This document shows positions 23,575-30,585 of a stretch of 34,387 nucleotides of DNA, in pieces. This DNA is from Neisseria sp. (lineage in GTDB: Bacteria > Pseudomonadota > Gammaproteobacteria > Burkholderiales > Neisseriaceae). A program made the position numbers and the translations under genes. Position 1 is the stretch's first letter, and each line of letters starts with the position of its first letter. The notes beneath the pieces were generated by a model. It did no database searches. It worked only from the letters and a program-made list of their open reading frames with translations, and had not been told where the DNA came from. The stretch lies in NCBI GenBank assembly GCA_030538415.1, contig JAUNTY010000032.1, forward strand, positions 1-34,387. Reading direction: 5' to 3'.

Positions 23575-23667
23575 TATAAAACCGATACAGAGTTGCGACG
23601 CTTAGCGATACTGCCGTACTGCCTGCAGTCTGCTGCTTTGCTTCGGTTTGATGTTGATTTCGATATA
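23575..23667 (+). repeat. Decayed Correia-type element
   Basis: The GTACTGCCTGCAGTCTGCTGCTTTG portion and an upstream GAGTTGCGACGC align with the Correia core, and TATA stands near both ends, but the arms no longer match. It is probably an old inactive copy. Confidence 0.4.
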
Positions 23668-23867
23668 TTTTTATGAATGGATTGACTGGACTTTCAGACG
23701 GCCTGAAACCTTTCTGCCGTTTGCCGCCCGAGCAGGAGCAGATCGACACCGCCTTCTTCTGTGTTGATTGACTATATCTATATATTTCAAGGCCGTCTGA
23801 AACGCCTGTATCTGGCTGCGCAAACACGTTAAAATAGGCCTTCACCGATTTCAGACGGCCTCATAAT

Positions 23868-24071
23868 ATGTCCGAACTACTCAATCTCATGCAAACCGAA
23901 CCGGCAGGCGTGGTTGCCGAAACGCTGGATTTCTGGCTTTACGAATGCAGCATAGACGAAGCGCCGAGCGCTGCTGAAGTGGCGCACTGGCGCGATATTC
24001 TGGCCGCGCGCGGCGGCAAATTCGGGCGGCTGGCGCAAATCTGCCAAAGCTGGCTGGATGAAGAGGCATGA
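23868..24071 (+). CDS. Small hypothetical protein, 67 residues
   Basis: The family is unassigned. The protein is acidic and helical (LDFWLYECSIDEAPSAAEVAHW, then WRDILAARGGKFGRLAQICQSWLDEEA), without signal or membrane segment. Its stop overlaps the VanZ-like start by four bases (ATGA), so the two are translationally coupled. A reverse DUS lies just before the start, and the ribosome site is weak. The coupling and coding-like composition support a real gene. Confidence 0.65.
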   Translation: MSELLNLMQTEPAGVVAETLDFWLYECSIDEAPSAAEVAHWRDILAARGGKFGRLAQICQSWLDEEA

Positions 24072-24448
24072 ATATCCCGTTCAACAAATTTACCCTGCTT
24101 GCGCTGGCCTGGTTTGCGGGCGGCACATACGCGTTGCTGTTTCGCGAGGCCGACGGCGGTGTGCCGCCTTTTCCGCATTTCGACAAAGTGGCGCATTTTG
24201 CGCTTTTCTTCGGACAAATCTGGCTGATTGCCAAAGCGTATCTGGCGGAAAAACGGGCGATTCCTTACCGCAGCCTGCTGGTGTTGGCGCTGTTGGTGGC
24301 AGCAGGCAGCGAAGTGGCGCAAGCCGTGCTGACGCGCACCCGTGAGGGCAGTTGGCTGGATGGCGCCGCCGACCTGCTGGGCGCCTGCGCGGCCTTGTGG
24401 CTGGCACATCAGGTGGCGCAGGCCAGACGCCGTTCAGACGGCCTGTGA
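24068..24448 (+). CDS. VanZ-like family membrane protein
   Basis: This 126-residue protein has three or four membrane helices (about residues 8-25, 45-60, 70-92 and 102-116). The VanZ-like pattern is visible: PHFDKVAHFALFFGQIWL, with the conserved Asp-Lys-x-x-His-Phe, and later SEVAQAVL...GSWLDGAADLLGAC, with Glu and Asp/Asn-type polar residues. VanZ of enterococci gives low-level teicoplanin resistance by an unknown mechanism. Small chromosomal relatives like this one are not known to do so, and a role is not assigned. Its last codons (RRSDGL) are read from a reverse DUS core. It is coupled to the upstream 67-residue gene. Confidence 0.75.
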   Translation: MNIPFNKFTLLALAWFAGGTYALLFREADGGVPPFPHFDKVAHFALFFGQIWLIAKAYLAEKRAIPYRSLLVLALLVAAGSEVAQAVLTRTREGSWLDGAADLLGACAALWLAHQVAQARRRSDGL

Positions 24449-24476
24449 CCCGCATCCGTCAATCAAAGAGAAAAAC

Positions 24477-25784
24477 ATGAATCCCTATATCGAGCGCAGA
24501 GAAAAAGTGTTGCAGCAAATCGGCAACGACGGCCTTGCCGTCCTGTTTGCCGCGCCGGAACAGCGCCGCAGCAACGACACGGAATTTCCCTTCCGCCAAG
24601 ACAGCTATTTTCATTATCTGAGCGGCTTCCCCGAGCCTGAAGCCGTCATCGTGCTTGACGGTGCCAGCGGCAGCAGCACGCTCTATTGCCGCGACAAAGA
24701 CCCGCTGATGGAAGTGTGGAACGGCTTTCGCTACGGCCCGCAGGCCGCGCGGGAAGCCTTCGGTTTTGATGCCGCCCGCAGCATCAGCGAATGGCCGCAG
24801 CACATCGGCAAGGCCATTCTCAACAAGCGCCGCCTGTTTGCGCTTTGGGGGCAATATCCCGGGCATGACGCGCAGCTGATGCAGCATTGGCATCAAGTGC
24901 AGCAAAGCGCCGGACAGCGCATGCTTACGGAAAGCAGCCGCGCCCCCGACAGCCTGGCCGATTTGGCCGCCGTGCTCAATCCGATGCGCCTCGTCAAAGA
25001 CGCGCACGAAGCCGGCCTGATTCGGGAAGCAGGCCGCATCAGCGCGCTTGCCCATATCCGCGCCATGCAAAATACCCGCCCGGGCATGGGCGAATGGCAG
25101 GTGGAGGCCGAAATATTGCATGAATTCATGCGCCACAATGCCCGCTTTCCGGCCTACAACAGCATTGTTGCCGGCGGCCGCAACGCCTGCTGCCTGCATT
25201 ATGTGGAAAACAAAGATACGCTCTGCGACGGCGATTTGCTGCTGATTGATGCCGGAGCCGAATACCGGCTCTACGCAGGCGACATCACCCGCACGTTTCC
25301 GGTCAACGGCAGATTCAGCGCAGTGCAGAAAGACGTGTATGAAGTGGTGCTGGCGGCCAACGAAGCGGCCATCGGGGCGGTCAGACCCGGCGCGGACTGG
25401 GCGGATATCCACATGCTGGTGCTGGAAATTCTGACGCAGGGTCTGATTGATTTCAAATTGTTGCAGGGCAGCGTCGGAGGCAATATCGAATCGCAGGCCT
25501 ACAAACGCTTCTATATGCACGGCCTCGGGCATTGGGTCGGGTTGGACGTACACGATGTGGGCGGCCGCTGGCGCGACGGTAAGCCGGTGTTGCTGCAGCC
25601 GGGCATGTGTACCACTATCGAACCCGGTCTCTACATCAGCGCTGCCGACGATATTCCGGCCGCGTTTCACAACATCGGCATCCGGATTGAAGACAATGTG
25701 CTGGTCACCGAAAATGGTGGCGACAATTACACCGCCGCCGCGCCGAAAACCGTTGCCGCCATTGAAGCCGCGATGCAGGGCTGA
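24477..25784 (+). CDS. pepP: Xaa-Pro aminopeptidase
   Basis: This 435-residue cytoplasmic metallopeptidase releases N-terminal residues ahead of proline. The N-terminal creatinase-like domain has NDTEFPFRQDSYFHYLSGFPEPEAV near residues 36-60. The pitta-bread catalytic domain supplies the dimanganese ligands in LLLIDAGAEYRLYAGDITRTFP (two Asp), HGLGHWVGLDVHDVG (His), TTIEPGLYI (Glu) and GIRIEDNVLVT (Glu). I start at the ATG following AAAGAGAAAAAC; the open frame extends upstream through the VanZ-like gene but that part is a shadow. The gene follows vanZ by 28 bases after a reverse DUS and is closed by a DUS terminator. Confidence 0.95.
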   Translation: MNPYIERREKVLQQIGNDGLAVLFAAPEQRRSNDTEFPFRQDSYFHYLSGFPEPEAVIVLDGASGSSTLYCRDKDPLMEVWNGFRYGPQAAREAFGFDAARSISEWPQHIGKAILNKRRLFALWGQYPGHDAQLMQHWHQVQQSAGQRMLTESSRAPDSLADLAAVLNPMRLVKDAHEAGLIREAGRISALAHIRAMQNTRPGMGEWQVEAEILHEFMRHNARFPAYNSIVAGGRNACCLHYVENKDTLCDGDLLLIDAGAEYRLYAGDITRTFPVNGRFSAVQKDVYEVVLAANEAAIGAVRPGADWADIHMLVLEILTQGLIDFKLLQGSVGGNIESQAYKRFYMHGLGHWVGLDVHDVGGRWRDGKPVLLQPGMCTTIEPGLYISAADDIPAAFHNIGIRIEDNVLVTENGGDNYTAAAPKTVAAIEAAMQG

Positions 25785-25806
25785 GTGCCTGTGCCTGATT
25801 ATCAGA

Positions 25807-25837
25807 GAGGCCGTCTGAAAAGCATTCAGACGGCCTC
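25807..25837 (+). terminator. DUS inverted-pair terminator of pepP
   Basis: GAGGCCGTCTGAA and TTCAGACGGCCTC enclose five bases, 22 bases past the pepP stop. Confidence 0.7.
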
Positions 25838-25872
25838 GGTGCAAACATTTCCTGACCATGTGACAAATTCGT

Positions 25873-25923
25873 TATAATACAAAACCACCATCCGTTCAGA
25901 CGGCCTGCTACAGGCCGTCTGAA
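25873..25923 (+). promoter_or_regulatory. Probable pgsA promoter and DUS leader hairpin
   Basis: TATAAT at 25873-25878 is a perfect -10; the -35 is weak (CTGACC at 25852 with short spacing). Downstream, TTCAGACGGCCTG and CAGGCCGTCTGAA at about 25895-25923 form a stem with a small loop. No T-run follows, so it is probably a leader structure and not a terminator. Confidence 0.5.
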
Positions 25924-25953
25924 ACACAAACCCGCAAAAAAGGTCTGCTCCTT

Positions 25954-26520
25954 ATGCCGTGGAATTTTCCGATTTTCCTCACCTGGATGCGCGTCTTGCT
26001 GATTCCGGTGTTTACCGCCTTGTTTTATCTGCCCGACAACTGGCTGCATCCGCAAACCCTCAATTGGATTGCGGCCGCCATCTTTGCCGTTGCCGCCATA
26101 ACCGATTGGTTTGACGGCTTTCTGGCGCGGCGCTGGAAGCAGACTTCCGATTTCGGCGCGTTTCTGGATCCCGTGGCCGACAAGCTGATGGTGGCGGTGG
26201 CGCTGATTCTGCTGGTGAGTGTGGGGCGCACCTATGCCATCTTCGCCATGATTATCATCGGCCGCGAAATCACCATTTCCGCCCTGCGCGAATGGATGGC
26301 GCAAATGGGCAAGCGCAACAGCGTGGCCGTGGCCACCATCGGCAAATTCAAAACGGCGGCGCAAATGGCGGCCATTTTGCTGCTGCTTGCCGGTTTGCGC
26401 GATTTTCACGGTTTTGACCTGATTATGGTGGGTAACATCTTGATGTTTATCGCATCCGTGCTCACCATCTGGTCGATGTTCTATTATCTGAAAATGGCGT
26501 GGAAAGAATTCCAGCAATAA
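25954..26520 (+). CDS. pgsA: CDP-diacylglycerol-glycerol-3-phosphate phosphatidyltransferase
   Basis: This 188-residue inner-membrane enzyme makes phosphatidylglycerophosphate, the committed step to phosphatidylglycerol and cardiolipin. The CDP-alcohol phosphotransferase signature D-G-x2-A-R-x8-G-x3-D-x3-D is complete as DGFLARRWKQTSDFGAFLDP followed by VAD, near residues 53-75. Six membrane helices are evident, and the N-terminal NFPIFLTWMRVLLIPVF is typical. A moderate AAAAAAGG ribosome site lies 10 or more bases before the ATG. The downstream Gly-Cys-Leu tRNA cluster repeats the pgsA-glyW-cysT-leuZ order of E. coli, so this linkage is old. Confidence 0.95.
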   Translation: MPWNFPIFLTWMRVLLIPVFTALFYLPDNWLHPQTLNWIAAAIFAVAAITDWFDGFLARRWKQTSDFGAFLDPVADKLMVAVALILLVSVGRTYAIFAMIIIGREITISALREWMAQMGKRNSVAVATIGKFKTAAQMAAILLLLAGLRDFHGFDLIMVGNILMFIASVLTIWSMFYYLKMAWKEFQQ

Positions 26521-26537
26521 TTTTCCGATAAAAAGGC

Positions 26538-26565
26538 TTGACAGTAAATTTACAGGAACTATAAT
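26538..26565 (+). promoter_or_regulatory. Strong promoter of the tRNA operon
   Basis: Consensus TTGACA (26538-26543) and consensus TATAAT (26560-26565) are separated by 16 bases, 41 bases before the first tRNA-Gly. It is the best sigma-70 promoter in the window. Confidence 0.88.
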
Positions 26566-26606
26566 AGCGTTCTCTTGTTTGAACAGCAATGCGCAAACAA
26601 GCCCAA

Positions 26607-26682
26607 GCGGGAATAGCTCAGTTGGTAGAGCGCAACCTTGCCAAGGTTGAGGTCGCGAGTTCGAGACTCGTTTCCCGCTCCA
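26607..26682 (+). tRNA. tRNA-Gly (GCC), copy 1
   Basis: This 76-base cloverleaf has acceptor GCGGGAA/TTCCCGC, anticodon loop TTGCCAA (GCC), T-loop GTTCGAGAC and an encoded CCA end. It reads glycine GGC and GGU codons. It is the first of three identical genes. Confidence 0.97.
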
Positions 26683-26703
26683 TCCTCCTGCATTTGAGTC
26701 CAA

Positions 26704-26779
26704 GCGGGAATAGCTCAGTTGGTAGAGCGCAACCTTGCCAAGGTTGAGGTCGCGAGTTCGAGACTCGTTTCCCGCTCCA
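26704..26779 (+). tRNA. tRNA-Gly (GCC), copy 2
   Basis: This is identical to copy 1 and begins exactly 97 bases later, with the same 21-base spacer (TCCTCCTGCATTTGAGTCCAA). Confidence 0.97.
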
Positions 26780-26800
26780 TCCTCCTGCATTTGAGTCCAA

Positions 26801-26876
26801 GCGGGAATAGCTCAGTTGGTAGAGCGCAACCTTGCCAAGGTTGAGGTCGCGAGTTCGAGACTCGTTTCCCGCTCCA
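26801..26876 (+). tRNA. tRNA-Gly (GCC), copy 3
   Basis: This is identical to copies 1 and 2, again offset by 97 bases. The sequence after its CCA (GACACATC) differs from the spacer, marking the end of the tandem repeat. Confidence 0.97.
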
Positions 26877-26928
26877 GACACATCAAGCCGTTTACACCAC
26901 TGAAACGGCTTGTTTTACAGGTTCCAAA

Positions 26929-27002
26929 GGCGGAATGGCAGAGTGGTTATGCAGCGGCCTGCAAAGCCGTGTACGCCGGTTCGATTCCGACTTCCGCCTC
27001 CA
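26929..27002 (+). tRNA. tRNA-Cys (GCA)
   Basis: This 74-base cloverleaf has acceptor GGCGGAA/TTCCGCC, discriminator T, anticodon loop CTGCAAA (GCA), T-loop TTCGATT and an encoded CCA. U73 and the GCA anticodon are the cysteine identity elements. Confidence 0.96.
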
Positions 27003-27026
27003 TCATTTTTCAGAAAAGCCTTCCAC

Positions 27027-27104
27027 GGCGGGGTGGCAGAGTGTTTATGCGATAAGGGGTGCAACCCTTATACAGGCCGGTTGAAATCCGCGCCCCCGCC
27101 TCCA
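27027..27104 (+). tRNA. Aberrant tRNA-Cys-like gene
   Basis: This 78-base sequence is related to the preceding tRNA-Cys: GG-TGGCAGAGTG in the D region, TGCAA in the anticodon region and TCCA at the end. The acceptor GGCGGGG/CCCCGCC pairs perfectly with two base-pair changes compensated on both sides. The anticodon arm ATAAGGG/CCCTTAT is new, seven pairs long, and leaves a loop of six (GTGCAA) or eight bases. The D-loop GG has become GT, T-loop C56 has become G, and the T stem needs a bulged C. It may be a pseudogene, but the compensated stems suggest a structured RNA. Standard translation use is doubtful. Confidence 0.55.
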
Positions 27105-27140
27105 GTTTCATATCTTTTTCGGCATGCCGGCAAAGGTATC

Positions 27141-27230
27141 GCCCGAGTGGTGAAATAGGTAGACACAACGGACTTAAAATCCGTCGCCTCTAATACAGGC
27201 GTACCGGTTCGATTCCGGTCTCGGGCACCA
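27141..27230 (+). tRNA. tRNA-Leu (TAA)
   Basis: This 90-base class II tRNA has acceptor GCCCGAG/CTCGGGC, discriminator A, anticodon loop ACTTAAAA (TAA), a long variable arm (CGCCTCTAATACAGGCG) and an encoded CCA. It reads UUA and UUG codons. Confidence 0.95.
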
Positions 27231-27239
27231 CCATCACAA

Positions 27240-27262
27240 ACCACCTGAGGGTGGTATTTTTG
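27240..27262 (+). terminator. Terminator of the tRNA operon
   Basis: ACCACC and GGTGGT form a stem around TGAG, followed by ATTTTTGTG, ten bases after tRNA-Leu. Confidence 0.8.
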
Positions 27263-27466
27263 TGCCTGCGAGACCGACAGCCGGAATCATGTCCGTTCAA
27301 AATACCCGTCTATCGATGCCGGTTCAAAAGCAAACTATATATGACCGCGCCACTTCATTTTGCATACGGCGCTGCTGCGGCTTGCTGCCTTGAATGGGAC
27401 GCTCATTTTCTCGGTATTGGGTCACTTTTTTAGGCCACTTTTTGAATGGGTATCAACCGCCGTTCC

Positions 27467-27573
27467 TATAGTGGAAAAACTTAATTTTTAATACAAGGCA
27501 GCAAGCCGCAGACAGTACAAGTAGTACAGCCAGGCGCAGCAACGCCGTAGTAGAAATTAAGTTTTTTACTATA
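27467..27573 (-). repeat. Correia-type element 8, 107 bp
   Basis: The arms are TATAGTGGAAAAACTTAATT and TATAGTAAAAAACTTAATTT, with the core in reverse orientation (GCAAGCCGCAGACAGTACAAG). It is an arm variant between elements 1 and 6. Confidence 0.85.
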
Positions 27574-27701
27574 TCATTTTGGTTGTAAGTCGGCGGGCAA
27601 TGGTGCCTGACAACCCGAGGCCGTCTGAAAGCTTTCTCTGAGCAGAAGCCGGTCGGGCATCGCAATCCGGCCTACAGCGGAAGCTGTGTTCATTCAAAAA
27701 A

Positions 27702-27808
27702 TATAGTGGCTAACTTAATATCTGCTACGGCGTTGCTGCACCTTGTCGTACTATCTGTACTGCCTGCAGCTTGCTGCCTTGTATCAAATATTAAGTTTAG
27801 CCACTATA
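27702..27808 (+). repeat. Correia-type element 9, first of a tandem triplet
   Basis: The arms are TATAGTGGCTAACTTAATAT and TATAGTGGCTAAACTTAATA. It is almost identical to element 3 at 3053. Its terminal TA is shared with element 10. Confidence 0.87.
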
Positions 27809-27914
27809 TAGTCGAATAAATGAGTTTCTGCTACGGCGTTGGCTCGCCTTGTCGTACTATCTGTACTGCCTGCGGCTCGCCGCTTTGTATCAGAATCTCA
27901 TTTCTCCGACTATA
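27807..27914 (+). repeat. Correia-type element 10, middle of the triplet
   Basis: The arms are TATAGTCGAATAAATGAGTT and TATAGTCGGAGAAATGAGAT. It is the same class as elements 2 and 5. Its final TATA (27911-27914) is also the start of element 11. Confidence 0.87.
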
Positions 27915-28014
27915 GTCGTTCCGTTAGTTTGATACAGCGTTGTTGCGCCTAGCCGTACTATCTGTACTGTCTGCGGCTTGTTGCCTTGTCTCAATCTAAA
28001 TTGAAACGACTATA
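27911..28014 (+). repeat. Correia-type element 11, last of the triplet
   Basis: The left arm TATAGTCGTTCCGTTAGTTT and right arm TATAGTCGTTTCAATTTAGA match only partly, and the class occurs once here. The core CGTACTATCTGTACTGTCTG is intact. It ends 23 bases before the glcF stop and so may affect the 3' end of the glc transcript. Confidence 0.82.
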
Positions 28015-28036
28015 TAACTTGGCCAAGCGGCAGGTT

Positions 28037-29266
28037 TCAGACGGTCATCAATTCATCCAGATATTCAATCCAGTGCATTACCGGCGTGGCCGTGCCGCCC
28101 GCCAGATGGCCGATGCAGCCGATGTTGGCAGACAAAATCACATCGGGCTTGAGCGCCGCCAAGTTGCCGAGCTTATTGTCGCGCAATTGTTGCGACCATT
28201 CGGGCTGGAAAAATGAATACGTGCCCGCCGAGCCGCAACAGAGATGCGCGTCTTTCGGCAGTAAAACAGTCATGCCCAATTCGCTGAACAAGCCTTCTAC
28301 ACTGCCTTTGAGCTTTTGGCCGTGTTGCAGCGTGCAAGGCGGATGGTAGGCCAGCGTTTTTCCTGTATGAGCGGCATGTATTTTCACGCGGATGCGTGCG
28401 GTTTCGGCGGCGAGAATTTCCACAATATCCTTCGCCAATTCGCTGATTTGGGTAGCTTTTTCGGCATAATCGGCATCGTTTCGCAGGTAGTAGCCGTATT
28501 CCTTCACCATCGCACCGCAGCCCGATGCATTAATCAATATGGCTTCCGCTCCGGCTTCAAGCAGCGGCCACCAGGCATCGATGTTGCGGCGCATGTCGTT
28601 CAAACTTGCGGCTTCGGCACTCAAATGCAGATTCACCGCGCCGCAGCAACCTGCGCTTGGCGGGCGCTGCAATTCGATGCCCAAGCGGTCGAGCACGCGC
28701 AAGGTAGCGGCATTGATATTGGGCGACATGCCCGGCTGCACACAGCCTTCCAGCATCAGCATTTTGCGCCCGTGCACGGTTTGCGGAATCCGCCCCGCAT
28801 CACGGCGCGCCATCACTTTACCGTTGATTTTTTGCGGCAGCAGCGGGCGCAGCGTTTGCGCCGCGCGGTAAGTGGTTTCAAACAGCCTCCGGTTGAGCAT
28901 CAGCGTGCGCAAGGCGGTGCGCTTGAATTGCTCGACCGGCGGGCGGCCGATTTGCTTTTCGATTTCGTGGCGGCCGATGTCGAGCAGACGGCTGTATTGC
29001 ACGCCGGACGGGCAGGTGGTTTCGCAGCTGCGGCAGGTGAGGCAGCGGTCGAGATGCAGCTGCATCGCGGGCGTGGCGGGCATGCCTTCGAGCAGCTGCT
29101 TGATTTGGTAAATGCGCCCGCGCGGGCCGTCGAGCTCGTCGCCGCTGAGCTGGTAAGTCGGACAAGTGGCGGTGCAAAAGCCGCAATGCACGCAATTGCG
29201 CAAAATTTCGTCGGCGATTTTGCCCTCGGGCGTGTGTTTGATGAAATCGGCCAGATTGGTTTGCAT
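28037..29266 (-). CDS. glcF: Glycolate oxidase iron-sulfur subunit
   Basis: This 409-residue subunit passes electrons from the GlcD/GlcE flavoprotein to the quinone pool. Two 4Fe-4S motifs are intact: CVHCGFCTATCP near residues 25-36 and CLTCRSCETTCP near 74-85. Two CCG-type domains follow (CCGAVNLHLSAEA near 205 and CCGSAGTYSFFQPE near 345), typical of heterodisulfide reductase-like subunits. The protein is cytoplasmic and membrane-associated. It is the last gene of the glcD-glcE-glcF unit, 81 bases after glcE, with two DUS-like sequences in that gap. GlcDEF complexes may also use other 2-hydroxyacids, so glycolate is the likely but unproven substrate. Confidence 0.94.
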   Translation of the reverse strand: MQTNLADFIKHTPEGKIADEILRNCVHCGFCTATCPTYQLSGDELDGPRGRIYQIKQLLEGMPATPAMQLHLDRCLTCRSCETTCPSGVQYSRLLDIGRHEIEKQIGRPPVEQFKRTALRTLMLNRRLFETTYRAAQTLRPLLPQKINGKVMARRDAGRIPQTVHGRKMLMLEGCVQPGMSPNINAATLRVLDRLGIELQRPPSAGCCGAVNLHLSAEAASLNDMRRNIDAWWPLLEAGAEAILINASGCGAMVKEYGYYLRNDADYAEKATQISELAKDIVEILAAETARIRVKIHAAHTGKTLAYHPPCTLQHGQKLKGSVEGLFSELGMTVLLPKDAHLCCGSAGTYSFFQPEWSQQLRDNKLGNLAALKPDVILSANIGCIGHLAGGTATPVMHWIEYLDELMTV

Positions 29267-29347
29267 AATGATGGCTCTCGTTTTGTTTTTCAGACGGCTT
29301 AAAACGGCGTTCGTCTGACGGTTTGCGTAGTCGGGTTTCAGACGGCC

Positions 29348-30427
29348 TCAAATATCCGCATACATCCGCCCCGGATTGAAAATCCCGGCGGGATCGAAGC
29401 TTTGTTTCAAACGCTGGTTGATGGCGCGCACGGCATCGGGCAGCGGCGTGAACACCGTTTCACCCGCCGCTTCGCCGCGAAACAGCGTGGCGTGGCCGCC
29501 TGCGTTTTGCGCCAACGCCCGCATTTCGCGCGCGCTTTTATCGCTGAGATACCAGCGCAAACCGCCGCCCCATTCCATACCGATGAGGCCGTCTGAAACG
29601 CCCAAGGGCGCGGTATCGGGCACGGAAATACGCCACAAGCGTTTTTCAGACGGCCTCTCAAACAGCGGCAAGGTCTGCTCGCGCACCGCCAGCCAAAGCG
29701 CATCGGCGGCGGCTTGATCCAATTCCGCACCGCCGAGCAAGCCGACGGCGGTTTGCACGCCCGCTTCGGTGCCGCTCAAACGCAGGCTCAGGATGTCGTC
29801 TGCCCAAAAACTGGCCGACAGCGGCAAAGGCTGCCCCATCAGCGCATTCAGTTTCGGCACGGCTTCGGCGGCGCTACTCTCGAATTGCAGCGTGGTTTCG
29901 GCAAACGGTTTCGGCAATACTTTAAGCGACACATCGGTGATCAGGCCGAGCGTGCCGAGCGAACCGGCCAACAACCGCGCCACATCGTAGCCCGCCACGT
30001 TTTTCACCACCGTGCCGCCGAAAGCCAAGTGTTCGCCCTTGCCGTTGAGCATTTTCACGCCCAACACAAAATCTTTCACCGCCCCCGCATGCGCCCTGCG
30101 CGGCCCCGCCAAACCCGCCGCCACCGCACCGCCCAAAGTCGCGCCTTCGCCGAAATGCGGCGGCTCGAACGGCAGCATCTGGTTGCGTTCGGCCAGCGCC
30201 GCTTCGATTTGAGCCAACGGCGTGCCCGCGCGGGCGGAAATCACCAGCTCTTCGGGGTCGTAAGCGGTAATGCCGCTGTAGGCGCGGGTGTCGAGCGTGT
30301 CGGCATTTTGCGGCCGATGTGGTTCGCCGTAAAAATCTTTGGTGCCGCCGCCACGGATAATCAGCGGAATATGGCGGTGGGTGGCGTGCAGGATTTGCTC
30401 GCGCATTCGGATAAGGATTTGTTCCAT
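29348..30427 (-). CDS. glcE: Glycolate oxidase FAD-binding subunit
   Basis: This 359-residue subunit belongs to the FAD-linked oxidase (PCMH) family. The flavin-binding region includes LIIRGGGTKDFYG near residues 22-34, PEELVISARAGTPLAQIEAAL, LPFEPPHFGEGATLGGAVAAGLAGP near 84-108 and KNVAGYDVARLLAGS. The C-terminal FNPGRMY is typical of GlcD/GlcE-type proteins. It works with GlcD and GlcF. Several DUS cores lie inside the coding sequence (near 29590 and 29648), read as the tolerated peptides FQTASE or RPSE. An 811-bp gap with a broken gene separates it from glcD. Confidence 0.93.
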   Translation of the reverse strand: MEQILIRMREQILHATHRHIPLIIRGGGTKDFYGEPHRPQNADTLDTRAYSGITAYDPEELVISARAGTPLAQIEAALAERNQMLPFEPPHFGEGATLGGAVAAGLAGPRRAHAGAVKDFVLGVKMLNGKGEHLAFGGTVVKNVAGYDVARLLAGSLGTLGLITDVSLKVLPKPFAETTLQFESSAAEAVPKLNALMGQPLPLSASFWADDILSLRLSGTEAGVQTAVGLLGGAELDQAAADALWLAVREQTLPLFERPSEKRLWRISVPDTAPLGVSDGLIGMEWGGGLRWYLSDKSAREMRALAQNAGGHATLFRGEAAGETVFTPLPDAVRAINQRLKQSFDPAGIFNPGRMYADI

Positions 30428-30448
30428 ATTGATTCTTTATTTGATGTT

Positions 30449-30504
30449 TTTCTTTTCAGACGGCCTTTGGAAAATATGGCCGTAAGGCCGTCTGAAACCT
30501 TTTT
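30449..30504. repeat. 56-bp direct repeat, copy A (DUS pair)
   Basis: It begins TTTTCTTTTCAGACGGCC and contains an inverted DUS pair. Copy B at 31050-31105 matches at about 51 of 56 positions in the same orientation. The two copies flank the broken secreted-protein gene. Confidence 0.65.
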
Positions 30505-30585
30505 AAGCCGGATTTCGTGGGCGGAGCCCACGCTACAAAACTGATTTATTTTTGCTGCCAAACGGATTTGTCTTCATTCGTCATA

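Larger units (their letters stand above)
23285..23867. other. Gap between nirV-like gene and 67-aa gene
   Basis: Composite element 3, the decayed Correia element and several single DUS copies (23694, 23792, 23850) fill this gap. No coding frame is supported. Confidence 0.55.
27263..28036. other. Repeat-rich gap between tRNA operon and glcF
   Basis: Four Correia-type elements occupy most of this 774-bp gap. Positions 27355-27395 (TACGGCGCTGCTGCGGCTTGC, TGCTGCCTTGAATG) look like a remnant of a further, internally deleted copy. No gene is supported. Confidence 0.6.

Noticed and set aside
24459-25859. A 466-codon minus-strand frame antisense to pepP
   Set aside because: It is a shadow of pepP, which has all metal ligands on the plus strand.
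26607-26876. The 97-bp tandem repeats considered as a CRISPR-like array
   Set aside because: Each unit contains a complete tRNA-Gly and the spacers are identical, so it is a tRNA gene amplification.
26618-26881. A minus-strand frame encoding a repeated peptide of about 32 residues
   Set aside because: It is the antisense reading of the three identical tRNA-Gly genes, so the peptide repeat reflects the 97-bp tRNA repeat.
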